Assembly (NCBI GenBank): GCA_040755055.1
Contig: JBFMBS010000011.1
Coordinates: 1-64,000, forward strand
DNA from: DYJK01 sp040755055
GTDB lineage: Bacteria > Bacteroidota > Ignavibacteria > Ignavibacteriales > Melioribacteraceae
DNA: 64,000 bases
Reading direction: 5' to 3'
Every line of letters begins with the position of its first letter. Positions within the stretch are counted from its first letter, which is position 1. The notes beneath the pieces are model-generated. The model did no database searches, had not been told where the DNA came from, and saw nothing but the letters and a program-made list of their open reading frames with translations. Below, one piece after another: positions 53,975 to 62,597 of this stretch. The translations under genes and the position numbers were made by a program.

Positions 53975-55192
53975 ATGAACTACTCCAAAAGATTACCGGG
54001 GGTTTTATTCAACATGATGTGGGCTGTAACAATTTTTTTTCTATTTATTAATGGCTGCAATAATAAGCCAACAGAACCCGGTACCGACACAAATGAAAAA
54101 ATAAAAGAGCAACTGCAATTATTACTGGATAATGTTATTGTTTCCGATAATGAAATACATGGCGCTCTCTTATTAGTTGAGGCACCAAAAATCAATTTAA
54201 AATGGAAAAGTGGGGTTGGAATGGCAAACACTGAAACAGAGCTTCAAATGAATGCGGACGATCAATTTCGAATAGCCAGTTTGGGTAAGATGACCCTTGC
54301 AACTTTAGTTATGAAGTTAACAGAAGAAGGTCATTTAAAATTAGATGACCCGATTTATTATTATTTGCCGGATACCATTATGACCGGTCTGCACATGTTA
54401 CATGGTTACGATCACGGCAATCAAATTACCATCCTTCAATTACTAAGTCATTCCTCGGGTTTGCCGGATTATGTTGAAGATGGCAATAAAGATGAAAATG
54501 GTATGACCGATTTTCTAAAATTATTAATAACACAACCAAATAAATTCTGGAAACCGGAAGAAACTATTGAATATGCCAAACATTATTTGTCACCATTATT
54601 TACACCGGGCAGCGGTTACCATTACAGCGATACCAATTATCAATTGTTAGGACTTATCCTACAGAATATTACCGGCAAAGCATTAAATGTATTATACCGC
54701 GAGAAAATTTTTGTTCCCTTGGGAATGAACCATACTTATATGGAATACTATGACGACCCAATTCCGAGTATTCCGGGGCGCGGCTTATCGCATGTATTTT
54801 TGGCAGAGCTAGATTATACAAATCTGATCAGTAACTCGGCAGACTGGGCCGGGGGTGGACTTATTAGCACAACAGAAGATTTAAACCGGTTTCTTCGTGC
54901 TTTTGTTAACGACCAAATTTTTCAGAATAATCAAACCAAATTACAAATGTTGAATTGGCTAAGTACCGGTGAAGTCGGAACATACTATGGATTAGGGGTT
55001 GCAAGAATAAACATGGACGAGTTTGGTATGACCGGTATTGGTGAACTATACGGGCACGACGGTTTTCCACAATCATTTATGTTTTATTGGCCAAAGCAAA
55101 ATGTAACTATAATTGGTACTTTAAACCAAGCTATTAGTAATTACCATTATCAACAGCTCATTCTACAAGTATTCAATTTGCTTAACAAATAA
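53975..55192 (+). CDS. Serine hydrolase lipoprotein, beta-lactamase fold
   Basis: A 405-residue lipoprotein (lipobox INGC, C28). The SxxK motif is S102-L-G-K105 in IASLGKMTLA, the second element is YHYSDTNYQ (YxD/N type), and GHDGFPQSFM near the C-terminus stands for the KTG box. This places it with the D-alanyl-D-alanine carboxypeptidase/esterase-like group of class C-related hydrolases. It is unrelated in detail to the protein at 47463, sharing only the fold. A GGAAA ribosome site precedes the ATG. Substrate unknown. Confidence 0.88.
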   Translation: MNYSKRLPGVLFNMMWAVTIFFLFINGCNNKPTEPGTDTNEKIKEQLQLLLDNVIVSDNEIHGALLLVEAPKINLKWKSGVGMANTETELQMNADDQFRIASLGKMTLATLVMKLTEEGHLKLDDPIYYYLPDTIMTGLHMLHGYDHGNQITILQLLSHSSGLPDYVEDGNKDENGMTDFLKLLITQPNKFWKPEETIEYAKHYLSPLFTPGSGYHYSDTNYQLLGLILQNITGKALNVLYREKIFVPLGMNHTYMEYYDDPIPSIPGRGLSHVFLAELDYTNLISNSADWAGGGLISTTEDLNRFLRAFVNDQIFQNNQTKLQMLNWLSTGEVGTYYGLGVARINMDEFGMTGIGELYGHDGFPQSFMFYWPKQNVTIIGTLNQAISNYHYQQLILQVFNLLNK

Positions 55193-55324
55193 ATGGCTGG
55201 TTCGGAAAAAAGTAGGTGCTATAAAAAAAAGCACAACACTATTTACAACTATGGTTCATTTAATTTTATTAACCAGATGTATATATGTTGCACTCATCGC
55301 TGAAGAATTAGTCAGGTAGTTTCA

Positions 55325-55753
55325 ATGAACGATAAAAAAATAAAAGAAAAATTTGGAGATTATTATAAGGCTGATGAAAATACCTTTAAAATGGGTATTG
55401 ATATAAGAATTACCGAAATTATATCTGAGAGATTTGAGGATCAAATTGTATTAGAAACTTGTTCCGGAGCTGGTTTCACTACAATACCTTTAGCTCGCAA
55501 AGCAAAACACATATACACAGTTGAAATAAATAAACTTCATCAAGAACAATCAATAGAAAATATTGATAAAGCAATGTTATCAAATAAGGTTACTTTTATT
55601 TTAGGCGATATTTTAGATAACAATCTGATTATAAAATTACCAAAACACGAATTGCAGCATATATATATGGATAGGGAACATGTTTTATATTGTCTGTACT
55701 TTGGGAATTTAATACGCAATGTTGGATCAACAAAATTAATAGTCAAAGCCTAA
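55325..55753 (+). CDS. Short methyltransferase-like protein, possibly truncated
   Basis: A 142-residue protein with a clear SAM-binding core: VLETCSGAGFTTIPLARKAK (motif I), YTVEIN (motif II) and FILGDILD (motif III). It resembles RNA cap guanine-N2/TGS1-like methyltransferases found in bacteria, but those are usually longer, and the catalytic DPPW-type motif is replaced by YMDREHVLY. The C-terminus ends early at LIVKA. The stop codon lies inside a GCCTAAC box that starts an attC-like structure (55748-55812), so the gene may be a mobile cassette. Its activity is doubtful. Confidence 0.6.
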   Translation: MNDKKIKEKFGDYYKADENTFKMGIDIRITEIISERFEDQIVLETCSGAGFTTIPLARKAKHIYTVEINKLHQEQSIENIDKAMLSNKVTFILGDILDNNLIIKLPKHELQHIYMDREHVLYCLYFGNLIRNVGSTKLIVKA

Positions 55754-55812
55754 CCAGCTTTTTCACCCAACCGTGTTTTTAATACGGCAACGCACATGCT
55801 TTTGGGTTAGGT
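55748..55812 (+). other. attC-like recombination site candidate
   Basis: GCCTAAC (55748-55754, RYYYAAC type) and GTTAGGT (55806-55812, GTTRRRY type) face each other at 65 bp and are complementary at six of seven positions; the gene stop TAA sits in the first box, as in integron cassettes. An inner CCGT/ACGG stem (55771-55787) exists. Against it: the spacers are long, and CTTTTTCACCCAACC also pairs with the sequence past 55806, so it may be an ordinary hairpin. Confidence 0.4.
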
Positions 55813-55905
55813 TAAAAAGGTAACCATTGCAAGTTGTCTTGTTCCTTATTCTTTAAATATAGAAGTTTGCGTATGTTTTATCAGAAATAGTTTCGGAGCT
55901 CGTTC

Positions 55906-57030
55906 ATGTACAGCTTGTTAAACATCCTTCTGCTATTTTCCATTTTCCAGCTTTCGTTAGTGGGAGTATCGTTTTTATTTTTTCGAGGAGAAAATTCAAT
56001 TGCCAATAAGTTTTTGGCCCTCTTTTTAATTTCAAAAGCAATTTGTTTTGCCGGAAGCTTTCTTGGGAGTTATATCGAATCACCGGTTTACGGACAATTC
56101 CTTATTTTGCTTTCGTACTCTTTCGATCTTTTGCTGGGCCCGTCAATTTATTTCTATATAAAAAAATCCACTTACAATGAGATCAAATTTAACAATTACT
56201 TTTACGCCAATTTTCTTCCATTCACGGTTGGTTTTATAGCTGTTTGGATTTTTTGTTTTCCCGGTATTGCCCTCACAGTAAAAAATTATTTTGCATACAA
56301 ACCGTTTGGGGTATTCTCTTTTTACGGTTCGATAGAGTTTATTGTTTATTCTCATTTCGTCGTCTATTCATCGTTGAGTATAAAACTGCTTTCATCATAT
56401 AGCAAATATGTTATGGATAATTTTTCGAACGCCGATGTGCAATTGCTTAGATGGCTCCGAATACTCTTGGGTGGTTTTGTTTTTATCTGGGTCATAAATA
56501 TCCTGGATATCCTAATGCAGTTGCGCGGGTCTGCCGGATTAATTCTTTCAGTTGCTACGATAGGCGGGATATTCGTCTTTGCAAATTTGATTGTAATAAT
56601 TTCTGTTCTAAACCCGGAAATATTTAGGGACAAAATTCATTCTGTGAAACCTAAGTATGAAAAAACCCTTCTGGATGAAAGCGAGAAAGAAAAATATGCC
56701 GAACGGCTAAATAAGATTATCGCCGATGAAAAGATTTACCTTTCCGGCAACCTTAGCCTTACCGACCTTGCTGAAAAGTTAAATGTACAAAACCATGTTG
56801 TATCACAAATTATAAATACTACTTTCGGAAAAAATTTTTACGACTATATTAATTTTTTCAGGGTTGAAGAATGCAAAAAATTACTAACCTCTTCTTCTCA
56901 CAAATCGAAAACCGTGCTTGAAATCGCTTTCGGCTGCGGATTCAATTCCAAATCTGTTTTTAACGAATCCTTCAAGAAAAATACCGGTTTAACTCCAACT
57001 GAGTTCCGAAAGAGATACGTAGTCGGATAG
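55906..57030 (+). CDS. Membrane-anchored AraC-family regulator
   Basis: A 374-residue protein with a GGAGC ribosome site. Around seven hydrophobic segments lie in residues 1-240 (LLNILLLFSIFQLSLVGVSF and others). The C-terminal AraC domain (about 275-372) has LSLTDLAEKLNVQNHVVSQI, then TVLEIAFGCGFNSKSVFNE and TGLTPTEFRK. It is the third protein of this design in the window and is close in length to the one at 52712. The nearest downstream genes on the same strand are a lipoprotein and the secreted esterases, which could be its targets. Confidence 0.9.
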   Translation: MYSLLNILLLFSIFQLSLVGVSFLFFRGENSIANKFLALFLISKAICFAGSFLGSYIESPVYGQFLILLSYSFDLLLGPSIYFYIKKSTYNEIKFNNYFYANFLPFTVGFIAVWIFCFPGIALTVKNYFAYKPFGVFSFYGSIEFIVYSHFVVYSSLSIKLLSSYSKYVMDNFSNADVQLLRWLRILLGGFVFIWVINILDILMQLRGSAGLILSVATIGGIFVFANLIVIISVLNPEIFRDKIHSVKPKYEKTLLDESEKEKYAERLNKIIADEKIYLSGNLSLTDLAEKLNVQNHVVSQIINTTFGKNFYDYINFFRVEECKKLLTSSSHKSKTVLEIAFGCGFNSKSVFNESFKKNTGLTPTEFRKRYVVG

Positions 57031-57203
57031 ATACCATCTTCATTTAAAAAATCATTTATCCAAACGTCCGACCTTATTAACCCCGACGAAAACCGCAAGT
57101 TATCTATCTAACTTTGGGTTTATTTAATTCATTTTTAGCACTCAATAGCACCGGGATAGCAATGAAATGTGTGGTAATACGAGTTTTAAATTTACTTAAT
57201 AAT

Positions 57204-57632
57204 ATGAAAATCTATTTGATGCTATTCGTAGCAACTTTTTATTTACTTTCTTCCGCCGGCTGCATGTCTGTTGCACTCACAGTTGAAGAATTTGATAAAC
57301 CGGTTTCATTGACCGGTAACATCAATAAGAATTATACAATCGTTAAACACTTTAGCTGTGACCTCAAGGCGTGGTTTGCATTTTTTGACCTAGTAACGAT
57401 CTCGGAACCAAATATGCAAGAAGTTTTACACAATGAAATCCTTTCTGCACAAGGTGATGCGGTTATCAATCTCAAGATAAAAGAAGAAACCACATTCGTT
57501 GATGGCGTTATTTCCAGTGCAGTAGGAATAGCCGGTGCTCTTGCAGTTGGATATGTTGGGGTAAGTTTGTCACATCTCATTGACACACGTACATACACAA
57601 TTGAGGGAGATGTAATCAAATATGTTGAGTAA
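57204..57632 (+). CDS. Small lipoprotein of unknown function
   Basis: A 142-residue lipoprotein. The start at 57204 (MKIYLMLFVATFYL) is chosen since it gives a normal lipoprotein signal with lipobox SSAGC; the frame extends upstream to 57114 with no signal features. The mature part has NEILSAQGDAVINLKIKEET, a hydrophobic glycine/alanine-rich segment (SSAVGIAGALAVGYVG) and a C-terminal TYTIEGDVIKY. This resembles small outer-membrane lipoproteins of the Bor/TRL kind, in which the AQGDAVINL motif recurs. Role unknown. Confidence 0.7.
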   Translation: MKIYLMLFVATFYLLSSAGCMSVALTVEEFDKPVSLTGNINKNYTIVKHFSCDLKAWFAFFDLVTISEPNMQEVLHNEILSAQGDAVINLKIKEETTFVDGVISSAVGIAGALAVGYVGVSLSHLIDTRTYTIEGDVIKYVE

Positions 57633-57699
57633 AATACACGAGAGAAGAAACAAGAACTACGGCAATTATGTCGTTTGGAAATTTTTAATCGTCTAAAAA

Positions 57700-57717
57700 A
57701 ACTTTTTCCAAAAAGTT
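57700..57717 (+). terminator. Small hairpin before the esterase gene
   Basis: AACTTTTT (57700-57707) pairs with AAAAAGTT (57710-57717) over a 2-bp loop. It lies between the lipoprotein and esterase genes and ends next to the ribosome site (AGGGGGG) of the esterase. It could attenuate or end the upstream transcript. AT-rich and short, so weak. Confidence 0.35.
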
Positions 57718-57732
57718 AGGGGGGTATAAAAA

Positions 57733-59184
57733 ATGAGTAATAAAAGGAAAAAATTTATTGTCTTATCTCTTTACCTCGTTTCATTTTTCAGTGTAAATAT
57801 ATTTAACGACACATATGCTCAGGCTCCAAAGGGGACGCTGCAAAATCTCAATATCTCCGCCCCGTCGTTAGCGAATAATATTTTAGGAACCTCTGTTACA
57901 CAACCTATTGCAGTGTACTTACCTCCATCGTATAACACTTCAAATAAAAAGTTTCCCGTTGTGTATTTCCTTCCTGGATTCGGTGATCAGGTAAGCGATT
58001 GGACAAGCGGTACGTATCAAGGATTTAGAGTGAACACCTCTATGGATCAACTCATCAGCAATAAAAGTGTTAATGAGATGATTGTTGTAATTGTGAACGG
58101 GTATAATTTTCTCGGCGGAAGTTTCTACGTTAATTCCTCTGTTACCGGAAATTGGGAAGAGTTTGTAGTAAATGACATAGTCGGTTATATAGATGGCAAT
58201 TACAGAACCCTACAAAGTAGAAATTCACGTGCTATCTGCGGACACTCTATGGGCGGCTTTGGCGCTCTTAATCTAGCCATGCGTCATCCCGATATTTTTG
58301 GTGCCGTGTATGTATTAAGTCCCGGTTTGTTTGCAGAGAACGGTTTGCAAAGATGCCAGTTATTTAAAAGCGAATCATTTATTAAACAGTTTATTACAAA
58401 AGAGACTGAATTGAATGCGCTCTCGGCTGAGAATGCCTTTGCATCCTTCAAATCCTATATCCAAAATCGTTATGCCTTGGGGGATTGGGATACACCGTTC
58501 GCATATGCGTATGCCGCAGCATTCTCCCCTAACCCAAATAAAAAAGCTCCCTTTATTGACTACCCATACTCCTTATCCGGAACATCGGTAGTAGTAAATT
58601 CTACGCTACTGAAAAATTTCGAAAATGGTTTTGGGGGATTAAACGAAAAAGTGAAAACCCTTAAAGAAAACCTTCTATCACTTAAACAAATAACAGTGGA
58701 TGTGGGCAACTATGACGAGTATCAGTGGATAATTGAGGGAAGTATATATTTTTCCCAACTGCTCACCGGTGAAGGAATACCGCACAAACTTGTTACGTTC
58801 AGTGGAGGGCATCAAAATAAAGTAAGGGAGAGAATAGAACAACATCTTCTGCCTACACTTTCAAAAGTTCTTGTTTACGATTCTACAGCTACATCAGTTG
58901 GATCTGAAGGATGCAGAATGCCGACGAATTTTAAATTGCAGAATTATCCTAATCCATTCAACCCTATAACGAAAATTCAGTTTGATATTCCAATTGCCGG
59001 GTTTGTATCGTTGAAAGTATATGATCTACTTGGTCAAGAGGTCGCCGCATTATTAAATGAAGAAAGAGTTGCTGGTCGATATGAGTTAAACTTTGATGCA
59101 TCAAAACTATATAGCGGGACTTATTTTATACACTTGGATGTCGAGGAATTTAAGAAGACAATTAAAGTCTTGTTAATGAAATAA
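57733..59184 (+). CDS. Secreted esterase with T9SS sorting domain
   Basis: A 483-residue alpha/beta hydrolase of the putative esterase (EstA/tributyrin esterase, PF00756-like) group. Signal peptide 1-30 (ending TYAQA). Nucleophile S172 in CGHSMGGFGALN; acid and histidine are later (YDEYQW and SGGHQNKV). Residues 395-483 are a type IX secretion C-terminal domain with LQNYPNPFNPITKIQF, LKVYDLLGQEV and a basic end, so the enzyme should be displayed on the surface or released. A second esterase without this tail follows 46 bp later; the two share a 47-bp identical stretch. Confidence 0.93.
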   Translation: MSNKRKKFIVLSLYLVSFFSVNIFNDTYAQAPKGTLQNLNISAPSLANNILGTSVTQPIAVYLPPSYNTSNKKFPVVYFLPGFGDQVSDWTSGTYQGFRVNTSMDQLISNKSVNEMIVVIVNGYNFLGGSFYVNSSVTGNWEEFVVNDIVGYIDGNYRTLQSRNSRAICGHSMGGFGALNLAMRHPDIFGAVYVLSPGLFAENGLQRCQLFKSESFIKQFITKETELNALSAENAFASFKSYIQNRYALGDWDTPFAYAYAAAFSPNPNKKAPFIDYPYSLSGTSVVVNSTLLKNFENGFGGLNEKVKTLKENLLSLKQITVDVGNYDEYQWIIEGSIYFSQLLTGEGIPHKLVTFSGGHQNKVRERIEQHLLPTLSKVLVYDSTATSVGSEGCRMPTNFKLQNYPNPFNPITKIQFDIPIAGFVSLKVYDLLGQEVAALLNEERVAGRYELNFDASKLYSGTYFIHLDVEEFKKTIKVLLMK

Positions 59185-59239
59185 TATAATATTTACAGTT
59201 AACATGCCCGCTTAAGAAAATAAAAGAAGGGTGACACTA

Positions 59240-60364
59240 ATGATAAAATTACTTGTAATAATAAGTTGTTTTGTTTTGCAATCATATGCCCAGCAGATTA
59301 GTGAGGGTCAACTTTTGCATAAAGATATTCCGGGACACTCCTTAACCGGCAACTTCTTTAAAATTCCAACAGAACAACCAATAGCAATTTACTTGCCTCC
59401 GTCTTATAACTCTTCAGAGAAACGATATTCTGTTGTTTACTTCCTTCCGGGTTTTAGCGATGCAGTTTTGTTTTATACAAACTTTGGGATCTACCAGGGA
59501 TTCACATTAAAAGAATCGATGGATCAATTAATAGCGGAAGGAAAGTCGAAAGAGATGATTGTGGTTATAGTGAATGGTACTAATTTTCTTGGCGGAAGTT
59601 TCTACGTTAATTCCTCTGTTACCGGAAATTGGGAAGATTTTGTTGTCAGAGACGTGGTAAATTACCTTGACAGTAACTATCGAACAATTAAAAGTCCGGC
59701 ATCCCGTGGTATCGCCGGACATTCTATGGGTGGATTTGGCGCCATCAATATTGCGATGAAATACCCTGATATATTCGGCAATGTTTATTCATTAAGTCCC
59801 GGTCTTTTTTCTCCCGGCGGGTTAGCAAAACATCCGATGTTTGCTAATAAAGATAATATTGAACGATACCTTGCAACCGGGAAAGAATTCGAATCAGCCA
59901 ATAAGGAAAAGTCATTAATAAAATTTTATGCATTCATGAGTCATAACAATATTGTTTCTTATGACTTTGGAAGAGCATTCCCCTATGCATACGGCGCCGC
60001 GTTTTCTGCAAGCCCTTCTAAAAATGCACCGTACATTGATTACCCTTTTTATCGAAAAGGAAAAGAAATCGTAATTGATTCTACTATATGGAAAAAGTGG
60101 GAGAACGGCTTTGGAAATTTGGCCGAGAAAATAAAAGAGAATAAGAAAAATCTATTGAAACTAAAATCGTTCACAATTGATTATGGAATTGATGACGAGT
60201 ACACATTTATACCCGAAGGGTGCGTCTATTTTTCAAAATTGCTGAAAGAAGCAGAGATTCCCCACAAGCTTGTATCATTTGATGGAAGGCATCAAGATAA
60301 ATTGCGTGAACGAATCGAAGAGCACATGCTTCCGTTTTTTTCCAAAATGCTAGAGAAAGACTAA
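59240..60364 (+). CDS. Secreted esterase, paralogue without sorting tail
   Basis: A 374-residue esterase homologous along its length to the catalytic part of the previous gene. I start it at the ATG 59240 (MIKLLVIISC), which has an AGAAGGG ribosome site, not at the GTG 59231. Signal peptide ends near SYAQQ. Nucleophile in AGHSMGGFGAINIA, histidine in FDGRHQDKLRE. It lacks the T9SS C-terminal domain, so it should stay in the periplasm while its neighbour is exported. A tandem duplication followed by loss or gain of the tail is the simplest account. Confidence 0.9.
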   Translation: MIKLLVIISCFVLQSYAQQISEGQLLHKDIPGHSLTGNFFKIPTEQPIAIYLPPSYNSSEKRYSVVYFLPGFSDAVLFYTNFGIYQGFTLKESMDQLIAEGKSKEMIVVIVNGTNFLGGSFYVNSSVTGNWEDFVVRDVVNYLDSNYRTIKSPASRGIAGHSMGGFGAINIAMKYPDIFGNVYSLSPGLFSPGGLAKHPMFANKDNIERYLATGKEFESANKEKSLIKFYAFMSHNNIVSYDFGRAFPYAYGAAFSASPSKNAPYIDYPFYRKGKEIVIDSTIWKKWENGFGNLAEKIKENKKNLLKLKSFTIDYGIDDEYTFIPEGCVYFSKLLKEAEIPHKLVSFDGRHQDKLRERIEEHMLPFFSKMLEKD

Positions 60365-60393
60365 GGTGATTGTTCACATAGAATTGATCAACT

Positions 60394-61434
60394 ATGATGA
60401 AAACTAAATATATAATCTTCCCGTTCATGATCTTAGCTACGAACCAAATTATTGCTCAGAGCTTTGCCAAAGACACCGTATTAAAAAACAATGATTCGTT
60501 ATTAACTCGATCTACTGCTTTTCTTGCTGCCGGCTGCATTGTAGAGGGAGCTTCGATTATAACACAATATCCTATTCCATATTTTGGTTTGGGCCACTTT
60601 CTTCAAAAACAATGGAAATCCGGTATTCTTTATTCTGCTTCAGAACTGGCGCTTATTTTTCTAGAATATAACCTGAGAAATAAAATTGAGTCCGCTGACT
60701 TCACTCGTTATCCCAATATATCAACTAAATCAATTTATGCCCAAAGAAATGGTTTGAGTCAACTATCTAATGCATACCATAGTTATGCAGAATTAATCCG
60801 TCATACTGCTTATTATTTTAGAATGATTGACTTTTTTGATGCATATAAAACACTTCATAATGAAAGAGCAGTTTATAACAAAGTGAAATTTTATAATTCA
60901 AGTATTCCGGATCTTGTAATTTCTCCATTTAAGCCAAAGTATTTAAGCAACCCGTGGGTATTCGTTCCAATAGTTATTACTGGGGTTGCTGCGTATCTTA
61001 GTTCATCAAGTGATAAACCGCTTTCTTCAGCGGCTGAAGTTACCATGTTTAATAAAACATTTTCACCAAGCCGGGCTGCTCTTTTTCTCTCTGCCATAAA
61101 TGCATTTAGATATCTAATGGTTGCCTCCGGTGAGGAGATGTTTTTTCGTGGTGTTGTTCAAACAGAGTTAACTGAACGTTTCGATCCAACAATTGCTCTT
61201 ATAACTACATCTGTATTATTTGGTTTATGGCATATTCCAAACAATGGAGTTTCGGGAGGTTTAATAGGTGCCGCGGCTGGTCTATACTTGGGATATCGAT
61301 ACACTGCAAATGGTTATGATCTCGGCGAAGTAATTGCTACACACTTTTGGCTTGACTGGCTGCCGGGTGTCGTTGAACTTATTCGAAATCCAAAAGAGTC
61401 TCGCTTCATTTATTCAATAAACTGGAAATTATAA
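60394..61434 (+). CDS. CPBP-family intramembrane protease with N-terminal membrane domain
   Basis: A 346-residue polytopic membrane protein. The C-terminal part is a CPBP (Abi) protease: EExxxR in GEEMFFRGVVQTE, the second motif with histidine in FGLWHIPNNG, and histidine in ATHFWLDW. The N-terminal 190 residues begin with a signal-like segment (ending IIAQS) and hold YFGLGHFLQKQWKSG and EYNLRNK, similar to DUF5683-like membrane domains. The fusion of the two is not usual for the family. CPBP members process membrane proteins or confer bacteriocin immunity; the substrate here is unknown. Confidence 0.85.
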   Translation: MMKTKYIIFPFMILATNQIIAQSFAKDTVLKNNDSLLTRSTAFLAAGCIVEGASIITQYPIPYFGLGHFLQKQWKSGILYSASELALIFLEYNLRNKIESADFTRYPNISTKSIYAQRNGLSQLSNAYHSYAELIRHTAYYFRMIDFFDAYKTLHNERAVYNKVKFYNSSIPDLVISPFKPKYLSNPWVFVPIVITGVAAYLSSSSDKPLSSAAEVTMFNKTFSPSRAALFLSAINAFRYLMVASGEEMFFRGVVQTELTERFDPTIALITTSVLFGLWHIPNNGVSGGLIGAAAGLYLGYRYTANGYDLGEVIATHFWLDWLPGVVELIRNPKESRFIYSINWKL

Positions 61435-61462
61435 GTCTATCTTTTAATAATAGGAGTAACAA

Positions 61463-61969
61463 ATGTCCGTCAACTTAACAATTGAACTTATCCAAAGGAT
61501 CGTTCCGATAATTTGCGTATTCATTACTTTAATTGGCTGCAACCAAACACCAACGGTTGACACACAAGCTGAAGCAGAAAAAATTCGCCAGCTCGACCGT
61601 GAATATGATGCTGCTGTGAGGGCAAAGGATCTCGAAAAATCCATGAGTTATTACGCTCCCAATGTTTTTCAAATGCCACCGGATGCACCCGCTTTACGTG
61701 GCTATGATGAGATTTACAAGATGAACAAGTCTATCTTTGAAGACCCCACATTCCTCTTTTCCACATTTACCCCAGACACAATTGAAGTTGCTGCATCGGG
61801 AGAATTGGCATACGACCGGGGTACTTCACGACTTGCTATAAAAACATCAAAAGGACGTATCGAGAATGTGGGCAAGTATGTAGCAATTTGGAAAAAGATT
61901 GATGGGCAATGGAAGATAACCGAGGAAATTTTCAATTACGATAAGCCATGGGCAAGTTTAAAACCTTGA
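61463..61969 (+). CDS. SnoaL/DUF4440-like lipoprotein
   Basis: A 168-residue protein with lipobox LIGC (in TLIGCNQTPTVD) and an NTF2-like alpha+beta fold. Family marks: LDREYDAAVRAKDLEKSMSYYA, DAPALRGYDEIYKMNKSIFE, and the closing strand KIDGQWKITEEIFN. Such DUF4440/ketosteroid isomerase-like proteins bind small hydrophobic ligands or act on them; the catalytic residues vary, so function cannot be read off. An AGGAG ribosome site lies before the ATG. It is followed closely by the membrane protein gene. Confidence 0.85.
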   Translation: MSVNLTIELIQRIVPIICVFITLIGCNQTPTVDTQAEAEKIRQLDREYDAAVRAKDLEKSMSYYAPNVFQMPPDAPALRGYDEIYKMNKSIFEDPTFLFSTFTPDTIEVAASGELAYDRGTSRLAIKTSKGRIENVGKYVAIWKKIDGQWKITEEIFNYDKPWASLKP

Positions 61970-61991
61970 ACGTTTCTTTATGGAGAATCGT

Positions 61992-62570
61992 ATGAATTTT
62001 ATCCGAGTTTGGTTTCTTGGTTTGATTAATCCTTCTAAAGCTTTTGAGATTTTAAAAAGTAAGCCGGCCCCGATGTGGGGATTTTGGGCGGTGCTCATTC
62101 ACTTCGTTGTTACATCGCTTACTTCGATACTAGCTTCACATCTGTTGGGCCGCTTACCTTTTGAATCATCCTATCTAACATTTTTATCAATGGAAAATTA
62201 CTACTTGATAGAAATATTTTTTCTTCCGGCATTTGGATTTACGGTTTGGCTCCTAGGAAGCGCCATCGTTCACATTACTCTTCGTTTAACTAAAAAGGCG
62301 AGTGACTTTGATCTGATTCTTAATATCATTGGTTTTGGTTTCCTCATCCCCATGCCGGTTATATGGTTATGGGATTGGACAATGATTGCTCTTAATTCGT
62401 GTGAACTAACAGTCATGGCTGTTTCTCATTCATCTTTTGCGTTTTGGGAAGCAATTCTTTTTTCAGTAGGATTTAAGAAAATTCTCGGTCTTAGATTGTT
62501 GCTTGCTGTTAGTCTTGCCATAATAACAATGACTGTTTATGTATTGCTCGCGATAATCTTTGTGCGATGA
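61992..62570 (+). CDS. Yip1-like membrane protein
   Basis: A 192-residue integral membrane protein. The start at 61992 (MNFIRVWFLG) has GGAG 6 bp upstream, while the ATG at 61980 precedes that site. Five hydrophobic segments follow. The N-terminal NPSKAFEILKSKPAPMWGFW is the typical entry of Yip1-domain proteins (a short amphipathic helix with NPxxxF, then the first membrane span). Function unknown. It lies between the SnoaL-like lipoprotein and the broken PD40 gene, all on the plus strand. Confidence 0.7.
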   Translation: MNFIRVWFLGLINPSKAFEILKSKPAPMWGFWAVLIHFVVTSLTSILASHLLGRLPFESSYLTFLSMENYYLIEIFFLPAFGFTVWLLGSAIVHITLRLTKKASDFDLILNIIGFGFLIPMPVIWLWDWTMIALNSCELTVMAVSHSSFAFWEAILFSVGFKKILGLRLLLAVSLAIITMTVYVLLAIIFVR

Positions 62571-62597
62571 ACAAAATTATGAGCTGGAGTTAATCAA

